From Candidatus Latescibacterota bacterium (GTDB lineage Bacteria > Latescibacterota > MWCZ01), in the NCBI GenBank assembly GCA_022706085.1, contig JAKJDF010000002.1, positions 382,372 to 446,371 of the forward strand: a stretch of DNA of 64,000 nt, written 5' to 3'. Made by a program: the position numbers and the translations under genes. This document shows positions 37,288 through 46,722 of this stretch, piece after piece. A model generated the notes under the pieces. That model was not told the DNA's origin. It searched no databases and saw only the letters and a list, made by a program, of their open reading frames with translations. The first letter of the stretch is position 1, and every line of letters begins with the position of its first letter.

Positions 37288-38976
37288 TCACCCCACTGGC
37301 GTCAGCACCACCTCCGCGATGTCGGGAGAGAGATATCCCCATTTGAGCTTCTCAGGCCTCACGGTGATACGGGTTACCCCTGCGGTCAACTCCACCGTGC
37401 CCACGTGCACCGTTTCAACGGTGTCCAGACTGCGCGTCTCTGGCGCGGTGAAAGTCAGCTCCTCGGATCCGGCGACGAGCTTCACAACCGCCCCCGCATG
37501 CGTTTCCGGCGCTGAGACGACAACGTCAATACGATAATGCCCTGATTCCTCCACACGTGCGTCCCAGTGCGCCGCATGGTCGGGCACCATCCAGCCGGAG
37601 ATGAATGCCTTTCCGGCTTCATTCCTGCGTACGCGGAGTCTCACTCCTTTGACCCCGAGGCCTTCCAACCGCGCCGTTTCCGGCGTCAGGTGTGTGGGCG
37701 ACGAGGCCGACACGGGAACCGGGTGTGGCACAACGACGGCCTGTTCCTTCGCTCCAAACTCGAAGTGTTCCGGCAGCCGGAAGAACTCCACGCGGATTAC
37801 GTTCACCAGCGGGTCCGGCGGCATGATCGCCAGCCCGCGCAGCTCCGCGCCGTTGTCCGTCTCCACCACCTCCAGCTCCAGGCCACTCCCAAGGACCGCC
37901 GCCTCCTTCACTCCCTCCGCAATCACGTTGGGCAGGACAATCCTGTTCCGCGCCGGCCATTCCAGCAGGTGAAGATAGAGCGTCGTCCCTTTGCGAGTCA
38001 CGCGAATATTCGGGTCCTCCAGCCTTGGCCCCGCGTGACTGCCATAGATGCTTTCTCCGTTCTTTGCGAGCCACTTGCCGATCTCATGCATCACTGCGGC
38101 CTGTTCCCCGGTGATAGTGCCGTCTGGCTTCGGGCCGACATTGAGCAGGTAGTTGCCTCCCGCCGCCGCCATGCGGACGAGACTTTTCACCAGGTGCGGT
38201 ACGGTGTGGGCCGGCATGTCGTCCTGATACCCCCACGCCGTGGGACTGATGCTCTCGCACGCTTCGAACATGTAGCCGGTGAGATCGTCAGGCAGGCTTC
38301 GCTCGGGAGTGAAGAAGTCCCCCCAGCGCGCGCGGTCGTTCACCACGGCGTTCGGCTGCAGCTTCTTGATCATGTCATAGACCTCTTTGCCACGCCACTC
38401 CTCCACCGTCTTGTGCGAGCCGTCGAACCAGATGCCGTCAATCCGGCCGTAGTTCGTGCAAAGCTCCCGCACCTGCCCATGAAAATAGCGCACGTACTTT
38501 TCCCAGTCAGGTTTGTCCGTGGGGGGCGGGTGCGGCAGATCCTTGAACGCGCCGCGGTTGTGCACGAAATTGGGGTGGTACCAGTCGGGCTGTGAGTAGT
38601 AGAAAATGATTCGCATGTCGGCGCGGTGGCATGCATCCACCAGTTCGCCGATTAAGCCCCGGCCAAACGGCGTGTTGGTGATCTTGTAGTCCGTCAGGGA
38701 CGAATCGAACAGGCAGAATCCGTCGTGGTGCTTCGCCGTCACGGTGATGTAGCGCGCGCCCGCCTCTTTCGCCAGGCCAACCCAGTTGTCCGCGGAGAAC
38801 TTCTCGGGGTTGAACACGTTCATCAGCTTCCGATATTCCGAGCGGGGGATGTGTTCGTGATACATCACCCATTCGCCCCGGCCCAGCAGCGCGTAAAGCC
38901 CGAAATGGATGAACATGCCGAAACGGCTTTCGTCAAACCAGCGCAGATTTTCAGGAATACCGGGATGCACGATCAT
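37288..38976 (-). CDS. GH29 alpha-L-fucosidase
   Basis: A 562-residue protein. The N-terminus WFDESRFGMFIHFGLYALLGRGEWVMY, then TVTAKHHDGFCLFDS and IDGIWFDGSHKTVEEW (catalytic aspartate region) are classic GH29. Residues after about 430 form a carbohydrate-binding-like C-terminal module (VVVSAPETHAGAVVKLVAG). No signal peptide, so cytoplasmic. ATG follows GAGGAGGCCGAAC. Likely removes alpha-L-fucose or a related sugar from oligosaccharides. Confidence 0.9.
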   Translation of the reverse strand: MIVHPGIPENLRWFDESRFGMFIHFGLYALLGRGEWVMYHEHIPRSEYRKLMNVFNPEKFSADNWVGLAKEAGARYITVTAKHHDGFCLFDSSLTDYKITNTPFGRGLIGELVDACHRADMRIIFYYSQPDWYHPNFVHNRGAFKDLPHPPPTDKPDWEKYVRYFHGQVRELCTNYGRIDGIWFDGSHKTVEEWRGKEVYDMIKKLQPNAVVNDRARWGDFFTPERSLPDDLTGYMFEACESISPTAWGYQDDMPAHTVPHLVKSLVRMAAAGGNYLLNVGPKPDGTITGEQAAVMHEIGKWLAKNGESIYGSHAGPRLEDPNIRVTRKGTTLYLHLLEWPARNRIVLPNVIAEGVKEAAVLGSGLELEVVETDNGAELRGLAIMPPDPLVNVIRVEFFRLPEHFEFGAKEQAVVVPHPVPVSASSPTHLTPETARLEGLGVKGVRLRVRRNEAGKAFISGWMVPDHAAHWDARVEESGHYRIDVVVSAPETHAGAVVKLVAGSEELTFTAPETRSLDTVETVHVGTVELTAGVTRITVRPEKLKWGYLSPDIAEVVLTPVG

Positions 38977-39177
38977 GTTCGGCCTCCTCGAGGTGGTTGT
39001 TTCGTTTCTGGCGTCCGGTGATAACTACCACGCAGACGGTGCAAAGGGTTTCTGCTCCCGAAACGTACCGGGTGCGCCGTTCTCTTCACACCGGCACCGC
39101 AGGGGATTACATTCTGTTGACAATAACCGGAAGCAGTCCCTGCCTGCAAAGGAGGCGCCGTCCTCCAGGGAGGCATC

Positions 39178-40209
39178 ATGAAAGCTGCGGTCATGCGGGG
39201 AATCCGCGATGTGCGCATCGAAGACATTCCGGTGCCCCCTCTCCTCGACGATGAGGCGCTGGTACGCATACGCTCAGTCGGCGTGTGCGGGTCGGACATC
39301 CACTACTACACGCACGGAAAGATCGGCCGGTACGTTGTCCAGCCCCCGTTCCTGCTCGGCCACGAATGCGCCGGTGAGGTGGTGGAGGTCGGCGCCGCTG
39401 TCCGTAACGTCAAGCCGGGGGACCTGGTGGCCGTGGAACCCGGGGTACCGTGCCGCAGGTGCCGGTTCTGCAGAGAGGGCCGGTACAACCTCTGCCCCGA
39501 TGTCGTGTTTCTGGCCACGCCGCCGGTGGACGGGGCCTTTGCCGAGTACATTGCCCACGCGGCGGATTTCCTGTTCCCGCTCGACGGCGTGAGCCTGCAC
39601 GAGGGCGCCATGTGCGAACCGCTTTCCACGGGATTGCAGGCCGTCCGCAGGTCGGGGCTCCGCATGGGGGACACCGTGTTCATCGCCGGAGTCGGGCCAA
39701 TTGGCCTCTGTGCGCTCCAGGCATTCCGCGCCGGGGGGGCCGGAGCAGTGTACGTCAGCGATCTCGACGCCGACCGGTGCCGCCGTGCCGTTGCGCTCGG
39801 GGCGACTCAGGCGTTCGACGCCAGCGACTCAGAGCTTGCAGCGAAGCTGCGCGAGCTCACTCACGGGCTCGGGCCGGACATCGTCGTGGAAACGGCGGGG
39901 TCGGAAAAGGCAACCGCGCAGAGCGTGGAGATGGTGCGTGCAGGGGGAGTGGTGGTGCTCATCGGCCTTTCCCCGGCCGCCATCATCCCGATTGACACCA
40001 TCGCGATTATCGACAAGGAGATTGACATCCGGGGCGTGTTCCGCTACGCCAACACGTACCCGGCGGCGCTCTCCATGATCCGCCGCGGCGCGGTGGATGT
40101 GAAGAGCATGATCACCGCGGAATACCCCCTCGACCGCGCGAAACAGGCGCTGGACGATGTGGCCGCTCGCAAGCCGGGGGTCATCAAGGCCATGGTGGTG
40201 AACGGGTAA
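39178..40209 (+). CDS. Zinc-dependent sorbitol/xylitol dehydrogenase-like enzyme
   Basis: A 343-residue medium-chain dehydrogenase: catalytic zinc ligands Cys37 (VCGSD), His62 and Glu63 (GHECAGEV), four structural-zinc cysteines at 92, 95, 98 and 106, and NAD motif VGPIGLCAL. The pattern VCGSDIHYYTHGKIGRYVV points to sorbitol or xylitol dehydrogenase rather than alcohol or threonine dehydrogenase. Ribosome-binding site GGGAGGC. Divergent from the fucosidase gene, which suggests a shared sugar route. Confidence 0.9.
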   Translation: MKAAVMRGIRDVRIEDIPVPPLLDDEALVRIRSVGVCGSDIHYYTHGKIGRYVVQPPFLLGHECAGEVVEVGAAVRNVKPGDLVAVEPGVPCRRCRFCREGRYNLCPDVVFLATPPVDGAFAEYIAHAADFLFPLDGVSLHEGAMCEPLSTGLQAVRRSGLRMGDTVFIAGVGPIGLCALQAFRAGGAGAVYVSDLDADRCRRAVALGATQAFDASDSELAAKLRELTHGLGPDIVVETAGSEKATAQSVEMVRAGGVVVLIGLSPAAIIPIDTIAIIDKEIDIRGVFRYANTYPAALSMIRRGAVDVKSMITAEYPLDRAKQALDDVAARKPGVIKAMVVNG

Positions 40210-40219
40210 GGCGCCGCGC

Positions 40220-40243
40220 CGGGGCCCGGCTTGTCTGGCCCCG
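40220..40243. terminator. GC-rich hairpin after the dehydrogenase gene
   Basis: A 7-bp stem CGGGGCC/GGCCCCG with a 10-base loop between two converging genes. No T-tract follows, so termination is uncertain. Confidence 0.3.
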
Positions 40244-40332
40244 CTGCGTTTCCCATGCGGCGCAAAGGCGTGCATCTCCAGAAAAACAAAGAGTTTCGTA
40301 CGCCGCGGACGCATCCGTGGAACCAAGAGAAC

Positions 40333-40941
40333 TCATGATATTGCTTCCATAAGTGCATCACGAAAATGGGCGTAACTCTGTGAACTGGAGTTGTCAAAAT
40401 CGAAAAAAGAGGCAACTGCTCTTGCAAGCTCAATCTTCCTCAACCCACCCGTGAAATAGCCCCGTCTTTTCAACGTGGATTCCAGTGTTTCCCAAGTTCT
40501 CGACATCGATTCGGGCGAACGGCATGCTTTGGGCGCTTTGGCTGGCAACGCTGGGTAAGCCGCTCGCAATGACGGCCAGTCTGCAATGAACCATGCCTCC
40601 AACTCTTGTATAACGATCCGATTCACCAGTTGCCACGAGTTAGCCCCCGACCTCGAGCGTGTTCGAAGTCCCGCTGCGTAAGCGAAATCCTCAAGTCGCT
40701 GTTTCAACTCAAGACAAGAATCGCTGTCGCAGTCGATCAGAACCATGATACGCCAATCCTGTGGCAACCATTTGGCGTAGGCTTTGAGGCGGCAAGGCAG
40801 TTTTTCAAGCATGTCGCGTTTGCCTTGGAAGTGACGTATTCCGAACGTGGTCCCTGCTGGCAAAAACCTGCGCAACAGGACATTCAAGAATGCTTCCATG
40901 GAAGGCTCTTCGACCAACAACTCCAAATGGTCGGCCTTCAT
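40333..40941 (-). CDS. DUF4276-like, TOPRIM-type protein of putative defence pair
   Basis: A 202-residue protein. The start [18 protein letters not shown] has the conserved Glu residues (11, 12, 16) and VLIDCDSDS holds Asp70 and Asp72, which together look like a TOPRIM metal site. [14 protein letters not shown] is the DUF4276-like C-terminal signature. ATG at 40941 overlaps the stop of the ATPase gene by four bases, so the two are co-translated. DUF4276 proteins commonly follow AAA_15/21-type ATPases. Base composition is lower in GC than the surrounding genes, which suggests acquisition. A nuclease role is inferred. Confidence 0.75.
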   Translation of the reverse strand: MKADHLELLVEEPSMEAFLNVLLRRFLPAGTTFGIRHFQGKRDMLEKLPCRLKAYAKWLPQDWRIMVLIDCDSDSCLELKQRLEDFAYAAGLRTRSRSGANSWQLVNRIVIQELEAWFIADWPSLRAAYPALPAKAPKACRSPESMSRTWETLESTLKRRGYFTGGLRKIELARAVASFFDFDNSSSQSYAHFRDALMEAIS

Positions 40942-42179
40942 CGGTCGCCGCCCGTTCCAACTCGGACGGGAGCACCCTGGTTCACGAGGGGATCTCCGAC
41001 ACCGAACTGGCCTTCCAACCACAGTTCACCAAGTTTCGCCCCCTCCGAAACAAATTCTCGGACGCCCTGCAACTCCGCGGCGCTCCGTCCATGCGTAAAT
41101 CCGTGCTCATCGCGCCAGAGGACGCGAACCTCATCTGGTCGAAGGCCGTTTATGAAAAACGGTGAATGTGTTGTTACCAGAAGCTGTGTTCGTTCTGTGG
41201 CTTCGCGACACTCTTCGGTAAGCTCCGGCAGAACTCGCGGGTGGAGGTAGTTCTCTGGCTCTTCAATCCCGATGAACGGTGGAGGCGCGGGGTCATAAAG
41301 CAACACCAAATAAGCCAGCATCTTCAGAGTGCCATCAGAAGCGAAACGAGCCAATACGGGGTCGCCGAAAGGCGCATCCTTTATTTGCAGGAGGAGGCGG
41401 CCATCCGGCATCTGTTCCGCTTGAACTCGCTCTATGCGCGGCACTCGCCTTCGGAGCGTTCCGTAAACTCGTTCCAGTTGGTCTGGATATTGTTCCCTCA
41501 AAAACTGAATCACGTTGGCAAGATTGTCACCCCGAGGGTTCAGCCGTTCCGCCGGTCCGGCTTCAGGTTGCCCCCGGGCAGCATCTGCTGAAAGGTAGGA
41601 GACATACCATCCGCTGATAAAATCTCGCAAAGCCGCCACCCGTGGGTGCTCTGCAAATTGACCCAAGGCGTTGACCGCAAGGAGATCTGGAGCTTTCAGT
41701 GGGATCTCGACGCGTTCATCCTGCTCGTCTGGTTTCTCCCCACTTATCGCATGCCCTCGTCCTTCGTGGTAATCCAAGAAACGGAACGGTTTGCCGTGCA
41801 TGCCGCGCCGCCAACACAGCCATTCCTCGAAGACTATGGGCCCACTTCCGCGCTCATCAACGGCTAGGTGGTAAGTGATAAGAGGGTATCCCGGTTCCTT
41901 GTACTTGATTTCGATGGACACCGGTCCATTCGCGCCGCGCGTCTTGATTTCCTTCGCCCGCCCACGTTTGTCCCAAGCACGGCGAAGACCTCCTTCGAAG
42001 CATTCCTTGAGGAAGGCAAACACGTCGAAAACGGTCGACTTTCCACTGCCGTTCGGACCGAGGAGGACCGTCAAAGGGGTTAGCTTCTTGAACTCCACCT
42101 CGCGCAACGCACGGAAATTCTCTACCCTCAGGTACTCTATCCGCGCGGGTTTTCCCTGTCTGGATGATTCCTTGTCCAT
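40938..42179 (-). CDS. AAA_15/21-type ATPase (OLD-like ABC-fold) of putative defence pair
   Basis: A 413-residue protein from ATG 42179 (GAGGA upstream). It has the SMC/RecF-like pattern: [17 protein letters not shown], Walker A GPNGSGKS at 41-48, signature-like [19 protein letters not shown], Walker [14 protein letters not shown] at about 302-314 and [12 protein letters not shown] with the His switch. There is no fused TOPRIM domain; that function is likely supplied by the overlapping downstream DUF4276 gene. The architecture resembles split OLD/PARIS-type immune systems. Low local GC suggests horizontal transfer. Confidence 0.85.
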   Translation of the reverse strand: MDKESSRQGKPARIEYLRVENFRALREVEFKKLTPLTVLLGPNGSGKSTVFDVFAFLKECFEGGLRRAWDKRGRAKEIKTRGANGPVSIEIKYKEPGYPLITYHLAVDERGSGPIVFEEWLCWRRGMHGKPFRFLDYHEGRGHAISGEKPDEQDERVEIPLKAPDLLAVNALGQFAEHPRVAALRDFISGWYVSYLSADAARGQPEAGPAERLNPRGDNLANVIQFLREQYPDQLERVYGTLRRRVPRIERVQAEQMPDGRLLLQIKDAPFGDPVLARFASDGTLKMLAYLVLLYDPAPPPFIGIEEPENYLHPRVLPELTEECREATERTQLLVTTHSPFFINGLRPDEVRVLWRDEHGFTHGRSAAELQGVREFVSEGAKLGELWLEGQFGVGDPLVNQGAPVRVGTGGDR

Positions 42180-42786
42180 ATCCACAGTCCTCGTCCCCGG
42201 GTGAACCCACGACGTTGATCGCTCTCGACCCACAAACTGGCGTTTCTGTTGCAGCAAACCGAACATCTTGGCCCAAATACAGAGAACAACGCCGCGTGGT
42301 GCGCGTGCTCCCAGTAAGGTCACAAATTGTCTGGCGACAATCAAGCCCGATTGGACACTCCCATACATGAACCTCAAATCGTCCGTTCCGATTTACTCTA
42401 CAACACGATTCTGGTCACCCGCATACTTATTTCAGCTGCGTGTTGCGATAACCTAGCCCCAACAGAAGTGGCGATGAAGAAGCAGGGGGGGGTCGGTCCG
42501 TCGAATGGCGTCCGCGGCGCAGACGCTGTTCAACATTGCCCGCTGGCGCTCGAGCCGACCGTCACGCTGAACGAAGCGAAGGGCCTCTTCAACGTCGCCT
42601 CAACGCTCCGGTCGTCTCGATACATCGTCCGCCGGAAACCCGGCGGCCGCCACTCGACGACCGGTGGATATGCGAGGGAAATCAAACCGCGCGCGACGGG
42701 GCCCACGGCGGTCTCGGCGGAACCGCCCTGCCGCAGAAGACGGTTGCGTTGCCGGCGGTGCAGGCATTCCTGCCTGCCAATGAGGC
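42180..42786. other. Gene-free region upstream of the ATPase gene
   Basis: About 600 bases with no convincing gene. It holds an eight-G run near 42485, a stretch near 42561-42585 that resembles common intergenic repeats, a dispersed-repeat arm pair (42608-42666), and a hairpin GCAGGCA/TGCCTGC at 42761-42778 just after the stop of the second fucosidase gene. The 42180-42450 part is lower in GC and may belong to the transferred defence module with its promoter. Confidence 0.5.
42608..42666. repeat. Dispersed intergenic repeat, copy A
   Basis: The outer arms form an imperfect inverted repeat (CCGGTCGTCTCGA and CTCGACGACCGG). TCTCGATACATCG and CCACTCGACGACCGG recur, with at most one mismatch, at 59564-59664. 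Confidence 0.55.
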
Positions 42787-43980
42787 CTACGTAAACCGCA
42801 CCTCCGGCCACTTCGGCTCGCCTTCCACCGTGATCTCGATCACCGACACGTTCGGGTCGGGCGCGTATTGCGGCATGCCCCGCAGCCACACGCGGTCGCC
42901 CTTCTGCTCCACGATCAGACGCTCCCCGGTTGCGAGCAGCTTCGCGGAAAGAACCCGGTTGCCGCACCAGCCGAACGACGCCGTCGAGCCGGGCCAGTGC
43001 GCGGAGAGGAGGTACATCCTGTCCCCGACGCGAGTGGAAGACGCGAAGCTGTGGGTGACGAGCGGCGTCCGCGTCGCCCCGTAGATCGCCTTGCCATTGG
43101 TGCGCATCCATTCGCCGACCACGCGCAGCCGCTCCACCGCCGGTTCGGGGATTCGCCCCTCGGCGTCCGGGCCGACGTTCAGCAAAAGATTGCCGCCCTG
43201 CGAAGCGCACTGGATCAGCATTCCGAGGATTTGCCGCACCGATTTGTAGTTCTTGTCGCCGGCGGTGTAGCCCCACGTGTCGTTCATGGTCATGCAGGCT
43301 TCCCAAGGGCGATCCTGCGGGGATATGTGCTGTTCCGGAGTGCCGAAATCCTCCGGCAGGCCGGAGCGGTCGTTGATGATTATCTCCGGCTGCAACGACC
43401 GAACCATGGCGTTCAGCTCCTCCGAGCGCCAGATGCCCGACGGGAAACTGCCGTCGTACCACAGGATATCCACCTTCCCGTAGTTCGTCATCAGTTCGCG
43501 AACCTGCGCGTGCGCCTGCTCCACCATGGGCTGGTAGACGCTCTTGTCCTCCCACATGGGCAGGTGCGGCAACTGGTGGGGGAAGCGCCAGTCCTCCAGC
43601 GAGTAGTAGAACCCCATGCGCATGCCCAGCGCGTGGCAGGCATCGGCGTATTCGGCGATGAGATCACGCTTTGCCGCGGTTTTCGGCGCGGTGAAGTCGG
43701 ATACCTTGCTGTCGAACAGGCAGAAGCCGTCGTGGTGGCGCGTGGTCAGCACCATGTACTTCATGCCGGCGTCCTGCGCGAGTTTCACCCAATCCCGGGC
43801 GCTGTAATGTCGGGCGGTGAACTCGTCCGCGAAATGAGCGTATTCCTCCTTCGGGATATTTTCCACGTACATGACCCACTCGTTCCTTGCGGGAACGGCG
43901 TACACTCCCCAGTGGATGAACATGCCGAACGCGGCTTCGCGCCACCATTTCATGTGCGCGGGAACGGTTTCTGGACTCAT
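42787..43980 (-). CDS. GH29 alpha-L-fucosidase (short form)
   Basis: A 397-residue GH29 protein: WWREAAFGMFIHWGVYAVPARNEWVMY, LTTRHHDGFCLFDSKVSDF, VDILWYDGSFPSGIWRSEE and IIINDRSGLPEDF. It lacks the C-terminal module of the 562-residue relative at 37288-38976. ATG at 43980 follows GGAGGCACCCG. No signal peptide. Likely acts with the other fucosidase on fucose-containing glycans, perhaps with a different linkage preference. Confidence 0.9.
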   Translation of the reverse strand: MSPETVPAHMKWWREAAFGMFIHWGVYAVPARNEWVMYVENIPKEEYAHFADEFTARHYSARDWVKLAQDAGMKYMVLTTRHHDGFCLFDSKVSDFTAPKTAAKRDLIAEYADACHALGMRMGFYYSLEDWRFPHQLPHLPMWEDKSVYQPMVEQAHAQVRELMTNYGKVDILWYDGSFPSGIWRSEELNAMVRSLQPEIIINDRSGLPEDFGTPEQHISPQDRPWEACMTMNDTWGYTAGDKNYKSVRQILGMLIQCASQGGNLLLNVGPDAEGRIPEPAVERLRVVGEWMRTNGKAIYGATRTPLVTHSFASSTRVGDRMYLLSAHWPGSTASFGWCGNRVLSAKLLATGERLIVEQKGDRVWLRGMPQYAPDPNVSVIEITVEGEPKWPEVRFT

Positions 43981-44393
43981 CGGGTGCCTCCGTAACAGAA
44001 GGGCGGATGGGGCGGTCAGGGCAAAGCGCCGCGGACCGCGCTGCGCTTATGGGAGAGAAAAATACACAGGGAATGCGACACAGGGGAAATGGAGGGCTAT
44101 CCCGCTGGATTCCCGCCTTCGCGGGAATGACGAATCTTTCCGTCCCACCCATTGACCGGGCGGAGGGGCGTCCCCCGCTCCGCCAATCCTGCGCCAACGG
44201 ACCTGCCGGATGATGGAATACCGCCGTCAACTCTGTGCCTCCGTTGCTCCCGCGAAGGCGGGAATCCATAACAGGATGCGCGAGTCCGCCGGGCCGAAGG
44301 ACCAAGGGTCGCAAGGGACGCATACATGGCGGCCGCCCGGTCTCCGAGCGGGGCGCAACGACGCGCGCATGAGCCCCGTATCGAGGAGCCGGA
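43981..44393. other. Gene-free region with a candidate miniature element
   Basis: About 410 bases between the fucosidase start and the antiporter stop with no gene. It holds the 163-bp inverted-repeat element described separately; the remainder shows only short GC-rich palindromes. Confidence 0.5.
44106..44268. repeat. Candidate MITE with perfect 21-bp terminal inverted repeats
   Basis: The left end 44106-44126 and right end 44248-44268 are exact reverse complements (TGGATTCCCGCCTTCGCGGG plus one more base). Each end is itself a palindrome; the left one fits ATTCCC-N8-GGGAAT (44109-44128), the pattern of the neisserial dRS3 repeat. The 121-bp interior holds a GC hairpin near 44159-44184. No coding content. 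Confidence 0.65.
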
Positions 44394-46391
44394 CTACAGG
44401 ATCGCGCATTCCGATTTGAGAAGGTCGGAGACGGAGGCCACGGCATCCGGCGGGCCCATGACGAGAAGAACGTCGCCCGCGTGAATCGTCTCCTCGCCGC
44501 CGGGGTTGGGGATGGTCTTGTCCCCGCGTCGGATGCCGAGAATGGTGATTCCGGTGCGACTTCGCAGACCCAGTTCGGCGAGTGTCTGTCCCGCCATACG
44601 GCACCCTTCGTCCACGGGGAACGTGCTGACCTCCACGTCGCGCAGGGAAGTCTGGATTTCGGAGAGGGCGGTATGATCTCCGGAGAAGCTCCGGAACATG
44701 TCGTACCCGCCGGCACGGATTGTCCGGATGAAGTTCTCGATCTGCTCGCGTGGGATCAGGTATTTGCGCAGAACGCGGGAGAATATCTCTACCGACGTTT
44801 CGAATTCCTCAGGAATCACTTCATCCGCGCCGAGTTTGTAAAGCGGGGCGACTTCGGTAACAAACCGCGTACGGGCGATGATGTAGACGGAGGGGTTCAT
44901 CCGGCGGGCGTTTTCGACGATACGGCGCGTGCCGGTTGCGTCCGGCGTGGCTACCACGAGCACCCGCGCCTGCAGAATGCCCGCGTGTTCAAGCACAACC
45001 GGCTGCGAGCCATCGCCGAAAAGGATGGATTCGCCGTTTGCCCGTTCCCGCCGGACGGTTTCCGGGTTCATCTCGATGATCACGTAGGGAATCAGCGCCT
45101 CCGCAGCCGCGCTGGCGACGTTCCGCCCGTTCACACCGTATCCGACGATGATGAGATGATCGGTGAGGCCCGCGTCCTCATCCAGCCTCTGGTGTTGGTG
45201 TACACCATCCTTCAACAGACGGGGGAGCTTGAGAGTGAGGCAGTAGTCGGCAACGCGGGGCGCCGCAGCAATCAGGAACGGCGTCGCTGCCATGGTGATA
45301 ACGGTTGCTGTGAGGAAATACTGGTAGTTGGTCGGGCTCAACAGGCCAACCGCCAGACCCGGCACGGCCAGGATGAAGGAGAACTCGCCGATGTTGCTCA
45401 GTCCGAGCCCGATGGTGGTGGTCACGCGGAGAGGGAACCCCAGCGCAACGGCTGCCGCTCCGGCGAAGAGCATCTTCACCGCAAGGGCGACGACGACGAG
45501 GGCCACCACGACTCCGATTTGGTCCCATAGGAACCCCACGTCAAGCAACATCCCGATGGAGATGAAGAAGAAATTCGAGAAGATGTCGCGGAACGGCATG
45601 ACATCTCCCAGCGCCTGCTGGCTGTATTCCGATTCGGAGATGATGATCCCCGCAAGAAACGCGCCGAGTGCCGGCGAGAGGCCTGCGGCGTAGGTAAGGG
45701 CGGTAACCGCGAGGCAGATGGCCACGGTGCTGAAGAGAAAAAGCTCACGGCTTCGCGTGCGCGTCACCTGGAAAAGGGCGAACGGAACGACCCACTTTGC
45801 GCTTACGACGACAATCACGATGACCGCGAGGCCCTCTGCCACCATGACCAGAAACGAAGAGCCCGAGTCCGCTGTTTTCCCCGCCAGCAGAGGAACGAGA
45901 AACAGCATGGGGACCGACATGATGTCCTGAAAGATTGAAATGCCGACCGTGGCTCGTGCCGCGAGAGTGTCGGCTTCGTTCCTGTCCTGGAAGCTCTTGA
46001 GGGAAATCGTTGTGCTGCTATGGGCGAGAAGAAACCCGGCAAACACCGCCAACGGGGCAGGCAAGCCCAAAACGCGAGCGATCAGGAACCCGGCGAGGCC
46101 AGTCAGAACCACCTGCACCGAGCCACCAAGCAACACCGCCCGTCTTATCAGGATGAGGCGTTCGAGCGAAAACCCCATGCCGACGGTGAACAACAACGCG
46201 ATGATGCCGACTTCCGCAAGCAACTCCACTCTGCCAACATCGTTGACCAGTGCGAGCGCGTGCGGACCCGCGACAATGCCGGTGAGAAAGAAACCGACGA
46301 TGGAAGGTATGTGAAGGCGATGACACACAAACACGATGCCGATTGACAGGGCAAAAACGATGAGAATGTCCGAGAAGAATGCTGCGTCCAC
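44394..46391 (-). CDS. Kef-type (CPA2) cation/proton antiporter with TrkA domains
   Basis: A 665-residue protein with GTG start at 46391. The N-terminal part has 11-12 membrane helices (IVGFFLTGIVAGPHAL, FAGFLLAHSSTTISLKSFQ, LSPALGAFLAGIIISES). A TrkA-N domain begins near 405 (DHLIIVGYGVNGRNVASAA, FGDGSQPVVLEHAG), and TrkA-C follows near 575-660 (LAELGLRSRTGITILGIRR). It likely exports K+ or Na+ in exchange for protons at the inner membrane, gated by nucleotide. KefB/YbaL-like; exact ion unknown. Confidence 0.92.
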   Translation of the reverse strand: MDAAFFSDILIVFALSIGIVFVCHRLHIPSIVGFFLTGIVAGPHALALVNDVGRVELLAEVGIIALLFTVGMGFSLERLILIRRAVLLGGSVQVVLTGLAGFLIARVLGLPAPLAVFAGFLLAHSSTTISLKSFQDRNEADTLAARATVGISIFQDIMSVPMLFLVPLLAGKTADSGSSFLVMVAEGLAVIVIVVVSAKWVVPFALFQVTRTRSRELFLFSTVAICLAVTALTYAAGLSPALGAFLAGIIISESEYSQQALGDVMPFRDIFSNFFFISIGMLLDVGFLWDQIGVVVALVVVALAVKMLFAGAAAVALGFPLRVTTTIGLGLSNIGEFSFILAVPGLAVGLLSPTNYQYFLTATVITMAATPFLIAAAPRVADYCLTLKLPRLLKDGVHQHQRLDEDAGLTDHLIIVGYGVNGRNVASAAAEALIPYVIIEMNPETVRRERANGESILFGDGSQPVVLEHAGILQARVLVVATPDATGTRRIVENARRMNPSVYIIARTRFVTEVAPLYKLGADEVIPEEFETSVEIFSRVLRKYLIPREQIENFIRTIRAGGYDMFRSFSGDHTALSEIQTSLRDVEVSTFPVDEGCRMAGQTLAELGLRSRTGITILGIRRGDKTIPNPGGEETIHAGDVLLVMGPPDAVASVSDLLKSECAIL

Positions 46392-46722
46392 TGTCTACCC
46401 TCGACGCGTTCAGGTTCGGGCGCTGCTTCCGCAGAGACAAGGTACGCTTTCCCCGAAAGTTCCGGCAAGTTTTCGAGGAGAATATGGCAAAGCGATTGCC
46501 GCGCGGCATAAAAAACGCTTCCCCCCTTGACACGAACACGCCGTTTTGCCTCACCTGAAAAAGGGGCGCGCAATCCAGCATCACGGAGCAAGGTCAGCCG
46601 GCGCTTTCGCCCGCGCCTTTGCATCCCGTGCGGGCTTGTCTACTCTTTATTCCACCGGTGTGTGGTCACGCGTTCGGGGGACCGGCCGGAATCACGCGTT
46701 GATTGCCACGCAAGGAGCGCAC
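46392..46722. other. Divergent intergenic region before accA
   Basis: About 330 bases between the antiporter start and accA. A TTGACA is present at 46527-46532, but no good -10 follows at normal spacing. An open frame continues upstream from accA but lacks a plausible start. Confidence 0.4.

Noticed and set aside
42530-43555. 341-residue minus-strand frame overlapping the short GH29 gene
   Set aside because: It is another frame of the GH29 coding region, rich in Arg and Gly, without motifs.
46527-46555. TTGACA as a promoter for accA
   Set aside because: No acceptable -10 hexamer at 16-18 bases, so the -35 match alone is not enough.
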